Shown: positions 11,473-23,160 of the stretch, in pieces
How the letters are laid out: each line of letters begins with the position of its first letter
How positions within the stretch are numbered: position 1 is the first letter of the stretch
DNA from: Phorcus lineatus
Taxonomy: Eukaryota > Mollusca > Gastropoda > Trochida > Trochidae
DNA length: 64,000 nt
NCBI GenBank assembly: GCA_921293015.1
Contig: OV121094.1
Coordinates: 2,346,764 to 2,410,763 of the forward strand
Direction: 5' to 3'
The notes under the pieces: generated by a model
Told to the model about the DNA's origin: nothing
The model's input: only the letters and a program-made list of their open reading frames with translations
Database searches by the model: none
Made by a program: the position numbers and the translations under genes

Positions 11473-11724
11473 TTGCCTAATAACCTGATCTCTATCAGGC
11501 TTAATCCCTCGTTTGGCTGGCGGCTCCATATTCGTGGCTATGCTCATCTGATATTTTCAGCCAATGAAATGTCGTTAATTAAGAATCTTGAAGCTACTAG
11601 GTTCAATTCAACGGATTTGTTGTGCCGCATTGGCTGGTTAGATAGCTATAGATACGAGGATTTTGGCTTGAAAGAGATCAGGGTATTAGGGAGGAGTAGG
11701 AGTGGATTCATATACGCTGATTAA
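11473..11724 (+). other. 83-codon open frame, probably within an unclassified repeat
   Basis: The frame starts at a non-ATG codon (TTG) and closes with TAA at 11722-11724. It shows no domain, signal peptide or homology I recognise. The sequence is richer in GC than its flanks and has TTTGGCTGG at 11511 and TTGGCTGGTTAG at 11629, which suggests a mobile-element piece rather than a host exon. Confidence 0.2.
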
Positions 11725-12813
11725 GCGGGATGCTATGAACTTCACCAATGCCATTTGAAACGGTAAACTTGATGGTGGGCAAATTGATCACGAACATGTT
11801 TATACAAACTGGTCTTCATTAAGTACAAGAGGACTGTGATTGGACCTTATCTGAAACATTTATAACATAGAATATTGTGAAAAGATAAAACCACGTATGA
11901 TACCTCAGTAGCCTAATAAGTAATGACCGCACTTTGTACATCAGTGAAAGTTGCACTTGAGGTTAAAGATGTTAATTTTAGCAAATGATACGCTACAATT
12001 TTCTCTTTGAACAGCATTAGAAAAATATTGCCAAATTGTAAAATTTTAAAACAATAACAAAAACTGTGTTTGAAAAATACATAGGAAAAATTCATAATCT
12101 TTTAGAAACCTAAACGAATTATCACTTATTCTATTATGGAGTCAGCTGGTCATTTGATCGACATCTGTTTTTAACTCTATTTCAACAATCTTTAACAGAC
12201 ATTACTCTTTTTCGACTAGTATTAATTTATCTGGAGACAGGTTCATTACCCAGCTAGACTTCCCTCTTCTGAATGGTGATTAGATGTCCTGGACTAGCTG
12301 TTTTCCTTTTTTTATAAAATGTAATATCCCTTGGGCACACTCAGAATTTGATAACTTTTAATATGAAAGGCGCTTAGTATTGGGTTGTATTCGTGACTTT
12401 ATTGTTAACATATCCTAATGATATTGTATAAAAGCTTATTGTTTTATCATCAAAAGACACAAATATGTATGACTCGCCTTGTTGAATTTATGTAATTAAT
12501 GTTAGATTGTATTGTTATTTCATGAATTTTATTTCTCAACTTATGTTTTTTAAATGCAGAAACTATGATGATTAAAATCAGGTTTGGCCCGAGTTATCAT
12601 ATTAAAACCTGCTGTCAATAGGTTATATATTTGACCAAATTAAGATATTAAATATTTCGTCAAGAGAAATTTCTACATCTGCCTACTGAACAGATGTAGA
12701 GGCCGAAAAAAGCTTTTCAATAGGGTAGGATATTCAATTTCAATATTCAAATTACCTGATAAACATATATTTATAATAATATATTATTCCAATACGTAGA
12801 TGTCTGGTTATAA
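11725..12813. other. Unassigned AT-rich sequence
   Basis: No gene or repeat recognised. Confidence 0.45.
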
Positions 12814-12890
12814 CAGCGCTCAAAATAATCCTTAAAGTAGCTTAAAACTAACTCTTACAAGAAACCTTTGAGTTTGACTGGTTAAACAAT
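12814..12890 (+). mobile_element. Second copy of the CAGCGCTC small element
   Basis: It matches 10432-10515 with small indels and stands here outside any SINE. This copy is what shows that the insert in the SINE at 10386 is a separate element. Confidence 0.65.
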
Positions 12891-13026
12891 GGTGTTTCAC
12901 GTGATAATTGAATATCCGTCACAATCTCATGAATAATTGAATGGTACGATTTAACAAACTCTTAGACTTCTTGGTTACTGTTGGTTCTTCCCATATGAAT
13001 ATCAGCTGAATGACTGCCTCGGTGTA

Positions 13027-13325
13027 GGAAGGCTGGATAGCGCAGTGATCAGCGCGTCGGCTTCGGATCAAGACGTCTGTGGTTCGAATCCCGCAGGGGC
13101 TCGGCAATTTTGTCTGCAGTAGAGAATTGTTCTACACACAGTCAGGTTTGGCTGCAATGCTTCACTGAAATTCAGTGCAGTACCACCCATGGTTTGCTAG
13201 TTCCAGCCGATGTTCCCAGGTTTCACCGAAATGCATAGCCGCAATGCTGTTACGGGTTTACTCCCTTCAATGATATTAGCGGCTGTGATATAAGTGACAT
13301 ACTATTGAAAGCGGCGTTAAGCCCC
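13027..13325 (+). mobile_element. tRNA-derived SINE, near complete, tail lost
   Basis: A box TAGCGCAGTGA (about 13038), B box GGTTCGAATCCC (about 13081), then the body GTCTGCAGTAGAGAA, GTACCACCCATGGTTTGCTA and the end AAGCGGCGTTAAG. The CTCAC tail is absent, unlike the copy at 49033. Several body differences show an older copy. Confidence 0.85.
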
Positions 13326-15479
13326 ATATTACCTTTAAACTGCCCGCAACAAAATCTTACCCTTTTTTTAAAGGGGCTGTAACACATTCTTAGATAAATG
13401 AGATCTCTAAAAAAACTCAGTCTTTTAAATTGCAAGACTACTTATATGAATTGATTCATAAACAAAGAAAATCGTTCTAAAACGAAAACATCATGATTTG
13501 TTAACCTATGCGAATCCATTTCCTTACCCCAAAGACATACTCGGCCTTGTGAAATAATAAAATAAAAAGAACTCCTGACCTGGACAGTAAATGAGCATTA
13601 GATTCTTGAAAATAGCCAAAGGTTATCGCAATAGTGTGACCTCATTACCATGAATTTATCATGAGAGGGAGAAAGGATGTGTTTATTAATGTTTAATCGT
13701 GTACATACAAAGAAGTCATACACATTTTGTTTTGGTACAATATTGAATAAAATGTACAAGCCGCCAAACGTCTATCAGAGACAATACAATAAAATTACAT
13801 AAAATCTTGCAATAATCATGTAAAGATGAAATAAAAATTGGTACAGTTTAAATGTTTTCGGTAATTCAAGAAAAAGAAATTTGCAAACAAATAAATGTAA
13901 AAACGAGTATTTCATAAATGCTTTTTCATACACTCGCCCTTACTCTCAACAGTGGGACTACTTTCAATCAGGGCTGCTTTCCCTTTGAAATGATGACTGT
14001 TATGTGACCATATTTAGATATTGAGATCAATAAGGACTTAGCTAATTTGTCTCGCTCCAGTCCCTAACAACACTGAGATAATACTGGTGTTCTCAAAATA
14101 CATTTATTTTATAATTCAAATAGTAAAATCTATCTTTATGTTCTAATTTTACTCTTCCGAATTTTTAAAATTAGACTATCCATATTCCGTAAATTCACCT
14201 AAATTTAACCAGAAATATCCCATCGCCAACGCAATTAAAAGAAATGAAGAATTCAATCGCGAAATGCTATTAGAAGCTCTCACGGTTCAGTTTGGAAATG
14301 ATTATAATTGAAAAAGGCGGTGAAATAGGGCGAGTAATGTTAACCATTTAGTTGCTCCTGGAGGGTAAGTAAAATAAAATATAGTGTTTTCCAAGGAGGC
14401 CTATTACTTCCACTCCATCGACTCGTGCTCTCCGATCACATTTACGTTACTGTCTCATGTGTATTCTTCTGAATGTATTTATTCAGACATAAGCTCTTTG
14501 CGATATTCCCAAGGTAATTGGCACTGGATTTGTTAAACAACAGCTGATACTTCTGTGGTATTTATTTGTATTTTTGTTGATTCGATGTTGTTAATTAAAT
14601 TTAGAACTTATGTATCATGTATATTGACGTATTTACATGCAATTGTTAAAACTAGTATTAGTTTTCGGGGTATGATATATATCAGAACTAAATTTACTTT
14701 TACTAAAGATTCCGTCATTTGCAATACCCGCTATCGCCTGAAATATTTTGTCTCTGAAAATCAATAGCACTGTTATTTGCAGAGTTCAATTGCTTAAAAG
14801 TCAAATGCTTTTATGGCTTATCATTTATTACTATCAGGTGTTATTTCGGGAGAAGTGATAAATCAATAGCTAAGTCAAATTCGTGTAAACACCCCCAAAA
14901 CACACAATTATGATTTCTCTATAATGTAAGAAATACTTATATATGTTATATATCGTCTATTAAACTTACAGTTAATCATTTTCTCTTGAAGTTAGATACA
15001 ATATATCTTTAACATGTTGTACCTGTTTCACGTGACAATTACTACATATTTTGTATTGGACGTGTGCCTTCAAGTGATTTTTATTAATGACATACGTTAG
15101 GTATATGTTATTTTAGCCATTTACAAATGGAAATGAATTTCATATTGTTTTAATGAATTCCCTGCAAAGTCGTAAAACGTTCTAGTATTTGATAATCTCT
15201 CCACACTTGCATTTAAATCATCAACAATCATTGCTCATAAGTGTAATAGTTACGATATTAATTCGCTAAGTCAATACTTAACTGACTCTCTGTAAACTAT
15301 ACAGCGTGTTCGTTTGCCTGTGTGTGATGATTCACTTCCATGGGGTCTTTAAAAATGAATTATGGCACATGCAAAAGTGAACTCGACAATTATTTTCCAC
15401 ATCAATGCATGTCAGATATAATTATAACATACACTATAGAATTATATTGCGTAATTACTTTTGTCCTATGTTGTTGTGG
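13326..15479. other. Unassigned AT-rich sequence
   Basis: No gene seen. A frame at 14555-14767 (70 codons from a GTG) is AT-rich and has no features of a real protein. Confidence 0.45.
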
Positions 15480-15560
15480 ATAAAGAAAAGCATAACAATA
15501 TATCTTCATCACAACAGCTGAACAAATCCAAATTTCATCAACTTTGTATTTAACTCCCTC
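15480..15560 (+). repeat. Weak copy of the TAAATCTTCAT block
   Basis: CAATATATCTTCATCACAAC at about 15497 resembles the block conserved at 3675, 16979, 21388 and 27930. The match is short, so this may be chance. Confidence 0.2.
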
Positions 15561-16900
15561 ATATAGAAACTGACAATGAAATTAAAAAGTTATAAGAATA
15601 GCCGTGCCAACGATGAAACATTCCTGATGGTACACTATAAAACAAATGCATTCTTAAATCATTCCAAAGATGACTACCAAAGTGCAACATTGTCACAACA
15701 ATGAATATTCTTGAAGTTAACTTGACAAGACATTCACTACTTTTTATATTTTCCAGCATGCGTGTTTCATCATTGTTTTCAATGATGGCCTCTTATTAAC
15801 CCTTTGATACATTTCAGCTCCATTTAATCACGAGGAATTATCTCATGAGGAATTCAAATCTTAATTAGCTTATCTTGGGTATCCAACAATTGATGGGTTG
15901 ATTCATCAAATAACAAAGTGGATATAAAAATTCTATCTTGTAAGATATCATGTCATATTTTTCAACAAGAGTTTTGTATGGTTAAATTGGTTTTCCATAC
16001 ATTTGGAAATCGTGACATCTTATTATCCCTACTTAGTGCACGGAACTGATAAATGTTATAATAAATCCCTTGAGTTCCTCGAATCCTTTTCACATATGTC
16101 ACGAATGTCTGGCCGGAAATTCAGCAAAGCTGTTTCAACCAATACACATGACAAATGTATCCAAGTGTTACACTAAACTAGTTTTAGCTGAGCTTGCTTT
16201 ATGAGACACATCAAGAGCATGCTTGTGAGTGTAGGGTGTCGAATGTGCTGTATTAAGATTTCAGTTGTCTGGTCGATAAATCAAACAGCTTTAACGTTCT
16301 TTTTTGTTTACATGTTGTAAATTTATCTTGAATATAAAATGTTACATTATCATTGCCGAAATAAAATTGTTATTTTTTATGTTTTTATGTATATGTGTAT
16401 TTTATGTATATTCAATGTTCGTTTGATATATTTTCACCTTATCCCTTAGAGTGATTAGCAATATATTAGCTTACGTGGCATTTATTCTTCTAATTGAGTG
16501 ATTTGCGTTGTCTAGAAATAGTCTTTTTAATTTCAAAGGGCTTGCATGGATACTTGGATAAAACTATATATGTTTGTATCGTCTATTTTTAAAAGTGGCT
16601 TTTTAGTATTTTTGAATATTTTTTATGATATTTTTGCATACACCAGTGATCCCGTACCGAGGTAAAACATGTTGATGAATATATTTGTATAATGATTGTT
16701 GTTGTGTAATTATGAATTGCAACCATTTAAATTTAGCTTTTATGTCTCAAGCTCATCCTAAATTTCAATAAACCTCTTTTATTTTTAAAGCTGTTTTGTG
16801 ATATCTTACAAATAATTGTCATGTGTTAGATTGAGATTTTCCACAGTTTCTTCGATGGCCTTATTTTTCTTGATGACCTTAGTGCTTTGTGTTAATTTTC
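15561..16900. other. Unassigned AT-rich sequence
   Basis: No gene or repeat recognised. Confidence 0.45.
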
Positions 16901-16904
16901 TTGT

Positions 16905-17045
16905 TTGCTCTCACAGATGCGTGGCGCTTCACTTCCTGCAACGCCTTTTCTCTACTCTTTATTTAACATCCTCATTACAATAAATCTTCATCACCACGGT
17001 CACAGCTGGACATCTCACCACTATATTTAGCTCTGCAATAGTGTT
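16905..17045 (+). repeat. Conserved unit-end block (third site)
   Basis: TTGCTCTCACAGATGCG is followed by CACTTCCTGCAACGCC and, at 16974, TCATTACAATAAATCTTCAT and CACAGCTGGACATCTCACCA. This is the same ordered end block as 3590-3720 and 21320-21430. A 43-codon frame from ATG 16918 is hydrophobic in the middle but lacks a good signal peptide. Confidence 0.4.
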
Positions 17046-18013
17046 GGTATGGATTTCAGTACCGTTTTGTCAAAACAGGGAGGGTGCAGCACTTTTTTGA
17101 CTATGTATATTTTACTCTGAAGCATTTTACTAAGAAATGGTTACTAATTTATACTAATAATTAATAATAATATTCTTTTAAAATGATGATCTCACATAAG
17201 AATTCTTACACAGCGAAGCAAACTTAATCAGCATTTTTGAAACGAGCATGGGTGTATATTGTTGAGGCGGACAAGTATGCTGCATGGACTAGTGTTCAAC
17301 CCTGTGTAATGTTTTCAGTTTCAGAGTGATTTTGTTTCAACAGTCTGGCCTACAACAACATTAACTTAACTAGCAACCCTCCTATCACAAAACCACATTA
17401 ATCCATATCCCAGCAACAAGAATCAATATCTTGTACTTCAGCAAGTTATGAGTTGCTTCTTTTTCTTGTTAAGTATGTATATCAAGGTGGAATGGAAAGT
17501 GTAATGGTGGACTGAAAGCACACTTATTCATCATTAGACCAGAAAATGACCCATATAAAATGGATAAATGAGAGATCATTTTTATGTGGTAATCGATCTG
17601 TGGGTCCTTAACCCTCAAACCAGTTTTAATGGATTATTGACTTCGAAGAAGAAGAACAAAACGTTGCTTGCTTGAAAAAGACAATGAATTGAGTTCCATT
17701 CTGCTACATTAGCGTAGATTAAACATAAGTTTATTGCAAGAGCTTTGCAGCTGCCTATGTACTAGTTACACAACAAATATTATTCGTCAAGACAACGACA
17801 TAGCTGGCTATACAACCGAATAGCTGCAAGTCGTAAAACAAACTATGTCATGGACTTGAAGAACTATACGAGAATAAATAACTTACCCCATGAGCAATAC
17901 AATTATAGATATAAGATATTACCTTTTTTTGAAAATGCAACGATTTTGTCTGTTCTTAAGAATGTGCCTCCTCATACCTTTAGAAGCTAAGAAATGGTTT
18001 GTAATAAACTTTC
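17046..18013. other. Unassigned sequence
   Basis: Nothing recognised. Confidence 0.45.
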
Positions 18014-18307
18014 TTAATCACCTAAGTCCTTCATATATTTAAAAATGCAATTGTTTGGATACCATTTATGAAGAAAATCACCATCGGCTGTGACAACAAC
18101 ATATTGGCGTTTAGAGAAGGTTACCTTGTAATTGGCACATATTGTTGTACACACTGACAATTGACAATATTTATCTCCAAACATGAATGATGATCTGATT
18201 ATAGTTGATGTTCCCAAACTACAGATGTTGACCAGTTTTCCATGAGGGAGATTGCAATGTTTTGAAAATGTTTCAATGGCGTAACGAATATGAATTGTAC
18301 ACATCAT
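18014..18307 (-). CDS. Six-cysteine open frame, possible secreted protein exon
   Basis: 97 codons run from ATG at 18307-18305 to TAA at 18016-18014 (minus strand). The open frame also extends upstream of the ATG to about 18370 and there encodes a hydrophobic run (ICVILFCLVIFSLMM), as in a signal peptide or membrane anchor. An acceptor-like CAG lies near 18360, so this may be an exon rather than a complete gene. After the hydrophobic run there are six Cys (18, 29, 48, 53, 57, 87), an even number that suits disulfide bonding outside the cell. I do not recognise the family; a faint likeness to galactose/rhamnose-binding lectin ends is not enough to name it. No first exon was found, and a SINE lies directly upstream. 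Confidence 0.35.
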   Translation of the reverse strand: MMCTIHIRYAIETFSKHCNLPHGKLVNICSLGTSTIIRSSFMFGDKYCQLSVCTTICANYKVTFSKRQYVVVTADGDFLHKWYPNNCIFKYMKDLGD

Positions 18308-18373
18308 AAGAGAAAATATAACTAAACAGAAGAGGATTACACAGATGTTAGATGATCTGCTGGACCTTTCTTT

Positions 18374-18597
18374 GGTGAGGTGAGGTGTTATGGGTATTTC
18401 ACTTATGTCGCAGGGAGAAAGCCCACAACATCATTGTGGCTATGCATTGCAGTGAAACCTTCGAGGATCGTCTGGAACTAGCAAACCATGAGTGGTATAT
18501 ATTGAAATTCAGCATTGCATCCAACCTGACTGCGTGTCGAACAGTTCTTTACTGCAGACAAAGTTGTCGAGCCTCTGGCGGGATTCGAACCAGGACT
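18374..18597 (-). mobile_element. SINE, minus strand, 5'-truncated in the tRNA head
   Basis: The minus strand reads B box GGTTCGAATCCCGCC, GTTCTAC-like body, CATGGTTTGCTAGTTCCAG, GGCTTTCTCCCTGC and the (CTCAC)n end at 18374-18387. The A box is missing. The 93-codon plus-strand frame over it is a by-product. Confidence 0.85.
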
Positions 18598-19020
18598 TTT
18601 CTATGGACATTTACTTTACTTCTGCATGTTGCTACTGGCATAGGCTGTGATACGTTCAAGTCTTAAGGTGTGTTAAGACTCCAACGCCCTTTATCGATGA
18701 AACAACCAAGTGACCTATCAAAAACTCGTATAAGACAAACCATTCTGCTAATAAATAAGAGTGAATGCAGGTTATACATGAAGCCTGAAACATCAGACAC
18801 TTAAGTATGGAACTTGAGATTGGGATGGATATTTGGAACTTAAGTAACACAATAGACCATTCAAAAGACTTACGTGGGTGGTAAGCCATACCAATTACTA
18901 CTGTCTGGTTTTAAGATCTGGGTTTCTTGTCCCAATGATTTATATTTTAGCGATTCGCTGATTGCAGAAATAATTCATTAAAGCTCTATGTACCTTATCT
19001 CATACTTTTAGCGTTTTATA
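18598..19020. other. Unassigned sequence
   Basis: No gene recognised; the 77-codon minus-strand frame at 18656-18889 has no recognisable features. Confidence 0.4.
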
Positions 19021-19082
19021 CACCCCGCTAATGGTTGAAATATTGCCCAAGCGGCGTTAAACAATAACTCACTCACTCACTC
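19021..19082 (+). mobile_element. 3' tail of a second SINE/LINE family
   Basis: CCCGCTAATGGTTGAAATAT, GCCCAAGCGGCGTTAAACAA and a CTCACTCACTCAC tail. The same tail recurs at 35689-35740. The part from GAAATA to the CTCAC run is similar to the 3' end of the SINE at 49033. Confidence 0.7.
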
Positions 19083-20327
19083 TAGCGTTTTATGATGGTT
19101 TAATCGAGTAACTACATCTTATTGTCAAGAAAGGTATATACTTTGAATTTGTGTTTTATAGAGGTTATAGTATAGATGTGGACTGTAAAACAATTGTTAT
19201 CGACAAATTACCCTTGAACTCTTATTGTATTTCAATTCATTATATCACCATCTTTGTAATGTTATTTAAAAAATATATATATGGATGGAGTACTTCTTAC
19301 ATCCATTTAAATATGTAATTATCAAACCAAACATGCTATCAGAAGATTATAAAGGTAATGAAAAAGAATTGCTCGTTTTTGCGTGTACGAAAAAGACCTT
19401 ATATTCGTTTTATGAATGTATATTGTGTTTAAAGATCTTTGAAGACAAGAGTTTTTTACAGCATGGTCTAATCTTTTCTTGTTGTATTTTAATGGAGTAG
19501 TATTTTTAGTGCTTAGATCTACGCAATGAATCATCAAAAGCATTAAGGTGGTTGCAAGATAATGCAGATTACTGTATGAACGTTTTTTGGGACGGGTAGG
19601 CTCTAAATATTTTACTCAATCTCATTAAAATTAAATCTAAATGCTATATTTCGCGTGTAGATCTCACCAGGCTCTGTTACACGAGCCGTCAGGTTTGCCT
19701 CTGACATAATTCAAATCAGCCAAATTGAATATCGCTAGTACGATTTTCAACACAATGAAACTGAAACGCTCCGAATGTTTTCCGAATGTCGAACTGCCTA
19801 AATATCGAAATGAATGTATTTTATGTACTTCAATTTATCCTAGCTCGGTTTGTTAGACGGATAAGTCGAAGGCTATTGAGTTATCTTTGACAAAGCATAC
19901 TCATCATCCTCAACGTTATCATTTAGAAGACGATACCAATCAAAAATTCTTTTTCTGGAAACAGATACGTTGAATAAATGTTTCGTCTTTTAGTTTGCAC
20001 TAATCGAGGAATAATTTATAATTTCGTGAAACAAATTAACCATTAACATGTTGAGAAACGCTAACCACATAAACATTTACAAATACCAATAAGAGGTATC
20101 TTGGTAATTATATATAAGTAATATGCGACGTACAAATGCTAATGAGATTAACCCTTGTTTCGTCAAAGACCTACATGTTATAATTAACTCTGCTGGATTG
20201 TTACTCAATTTAAGGACACATGCAAATTACTTCAACCTGTTCTCAGTAATATCGAAAATTAATAATAATTCATGTACTTTCTCTTCCTTTTGTATAATAT
20301 ATATCTCTCATATTTCTTGAATTGTAT
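19083..20327. other. Unassigned AT-rich sequence
   Basis: Frames at 19285-19500 (+) and 19322-19543 (-) overlap and show no protein features. Nothing else recognised. Confidence 0.4.
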
Positions 20328-20386
20328 AGGGCCGCTACCTCTTCCAACTGTGATAGGTTTCTTTTATTTCTAGGGGTAGCGGCCAA
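20328..20386. repeat. GC-rich inverted repeat
   Basis: GGCCGCTACC at 20330-20339 and GGTAGCGGCC at 20375-20384 are perfect reverse complements around a 35-base AT-rich loop, in a very AT-rich neighbourhood. It is probably a remnant of a transposon end or a structured RNA site; no function assigned. Confidence 0.7.
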
Positions 20387-21289
20387 AAACCCTGCTGTCC
20401 AAATTTGTATTCTATTGTTTTTCATGTGAATAAATATTTATCAAAACGAAAAAAATATCGAAAATTAATAAGAGTTTCAACTTCACATTGGGAACTTATT
20501 TGCACTCTCTTAGACGATCATCATGAGACGCGCATTGTAGGTATCTGTGGCAAGCCAATGAAATTTAGAGGTCAAAATGAGGCAATACCTGATGTAATGG
20601 TGTTCAATTTTGTTTATGTGATCTTCATCATATAGTCAGTTGGCTTGAGATAGAGGGAGAGCCTTTTGAATCGTCTAAAAGTGTTAAAGCTTGCGTGTAA
20701 TCGCCAATGGCCCCTAAACTCGATAACTTAATCTATGATTTTAGCTGTTGGTTCATGAAATCAATAGGAAGGCATGAAAATGTAATGATTAATACTCAAC
20801 GTACCATAACATCACTGGATCAGAGGATTCATAACATGTGATTCAATTATCGAGTTATTAGTGATAAGGAGATAGTACATTTGTATGCTATTTCAATAAT
20901 GTTTCCAGATAATCGATTAAGTAGAAATGTGTTCCCACTTAACCTTCTTGCACTCGGCAGGTGCGTTGAATAATTTTATAAGCTTCAGAAAACATTACAA
21001 ACAAAATTCTATAACACAAGTTTCTTGCAGAATCGTTCAGTAGTTTTATTTGTGGACTATTGAAGTATATAAAGTGACCTTAATTGTTTTTCACAACATT
21101 ATTTGAAAATACAACATCCCATATTATTTTTAATCGTATTTACATTTGTCCAATATTTTGATAAGCTGGCTAACTAGAAATGGCATTGACATGGGAATCA
21201 GATTCCGTGTATTTATAGCTTACATTTGCCTTCACATCAAGTAATATTTACGTTTTAATGCCTGATGACACATTAGGTCTCTCAACAAG
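20387..21289. other. Unassigned sequence
   Basis: A 76-codon frame at 20405-20635 is not supported by anything else. Confidence 0.4.
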
Positions 21290-21430
21290 ATCGTCATTCC
21301 TCTTTATATTGAAATGCTTTCAGAATTCCTTTCCTGGTTTCCTCAACACAGTTCGGAGTCACTGATATCGGCTCCCTGTACAACAAACTCATCACAATAA
21401 ATCTTCATTACCACAGCAGGACATCACAAC
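21290..21430 (+). repeat. Conserved unit-end block (fourth site)
   Basis: CATCACAATAAATCTTCATT followed by ACCACAGCAGGACATC at 21387-21425 is nearly identical to 3675-3708 and similar to 16975-17018. It marks the end of another decayed unit. Confidence 0.5.
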
Positions 21431-22679
21431 ATTTCGGCTTCACTTACTCTGTCTTCATTTCTGACATATATAATCTTACATTCTTGCCAATGCTGAAAAC
21501 GTCGTTGCGAGACATTGTAAATAGATATCTGTTCATCGTGAAAGTTCACCAGAGCTAAATAAACTTACTCCATAATCGATGAAACATTACCTTATCTCAA
21601 TATACGCAATATTTTTCGTTTTGGCATTCCAAGAAGTGTTAGGACATATTAGTCGATTATAAAGATCACTAGAGTTGTTCAAGGTCGGAATTGTCCATAT
21701 GGGATGACCTACAAAAGTACACCAAAATTATGTTTCAGACCTAAACACAATATAAATATAAAAAAATTACCAAACTAAAATCTGCATCGCAAGTACTTAA
21801 AATATCGATGTTTGTGTCCTGCCAACAACAGTTTTACATAACCTGTAAAAGTGCTTATAAACAAATTAATTGTATCTGTCCTGACAGAAACCCAGATCCT
21901 TGTAATAATTTCTAACTTGCTCACTCTCCCTGCACCAAACTTGAAAACCTCTTTCATTTATATATTTACTGCTATACCTGTATTTCAATTACTGTCTTCC
22001 ATATATTAGGCAAGTAAGTCTGAATTATTACTGTCCATCTGTAACATACACTTCGTAGACGGTGAAGGTTAAATATTATAATGTTTAAAACTGGGCAATC
22101 AAATGGGAAATATATTTTTCAAATCTTTGCAGTTTTTATTCTTAAAAAAGTTAAATTTAAAATTTTAAATGCTGAGTGTAAGATACAGACATTTCAACGA
22201 ATCAAAAAGTAATGTCCAATTAATATGAGTTTAAAACAAATGATAAGAAAGGAATCATAACAACAATGTGTATGAACGGATAGTGGTATTAGAGGACCTT
22301 TTCTTTTAGTATTCCACATCAACTATCTCGTTTGCAAAACCTGAACATTCATACATCTGATCATCATATTTTGTAACCGAGATTCGATAAATAGTACTTT
22401 GACAAATTGATAGATGCTGATGTTTTGTGTACATGTGTATATCCAGGTGCACATGAAAGTTCATTAATAGGCATAAAGCATCACGGTAAGGCTATGAAAG
22501 AGAAAATCGACAATATAATGGAAAATCAAGGAACAGCATTTTGAAAGTACATTTTGTTGGTTATTTACCCCTTTAAAAGGCTAATGGTTACAAGGCTAAT
22601 GTAGAGAGAGAAGTATTTTGTTACGAACCAGTGTGTGAATGACAAACTTCTGTGGTACTTGTCAAGCTAGTAGCCCTCT
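21431..22679. other. Unassigned AT-rich sequence
   Basis: Probably decayed unit sequence, but I could not align it with the other copies by eye. No gene seen. Confidence 0.35.
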
Positions 22680-23160
22680 GGAAACACTGCAGCAATTAAA
22701 TCTTTTCCTCTTGGTATAAAATTATTGTCCAGAGACTGTTGTCATTATCTTTTGTCCTGAACCTATGGTAAAAATCGTTAAATAGATTGCAAAATAAGTC
22801 AAACTTACAGTATTAATGACTTAAAGTCTCTGATCGGCTACTGATATTTTACAATGCCTTTGGGTGAAACATTAAACAAAGCGGTCGTGCATAAGATATT
22901 ACTGATGTTAACACTTGCGTGAAATTACCAATACCCTGCTGACACATAATGCCATTGAAGGGTTGTTGTTTGTGCTGCTTTCACCACTGGTTCAGTTTTA
23001 TTACAAGCCTTTCACAATCCTTAAACGGGAAAATTCATCTAAAAAAACTTCCTCTTTTATTAATGTTGATGATGGACACAAACATGACTCGGCAAGAGGG
23101 CTGGCCAGGGTGAGAGGTGTGAGCATTTGAAAGCTCTTGCAAATGGACGGAGTTGCGAAG
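22680..23160 (+). repeat. Segmental duplicate, copy C (fragment)
   Basis: CCTCTTGGTATAAAATTATTG (at 22707), AACCTATGG, CAGTATTAATGACTTA and ACAATGCCTTTGGGTGAAAC line up in order with 7110-7260 of copy B and 30248-30395 of copy E. A GAAAGCTCTTG word at 23130 matches the AAAGCTC block at 7566. The ACATGACCACATCAG block is missing here. Confidence 0.4.

Noticed and set aside
11473-11724. 83-codon frame as a host gene
   Set aside because: Non-ATG start, no recognisable domain and repeat-like composition; kept only as a weak repeat candidate.
13027-13100. tRNA gene
   Set aside because: Same SINE family body follows directly.
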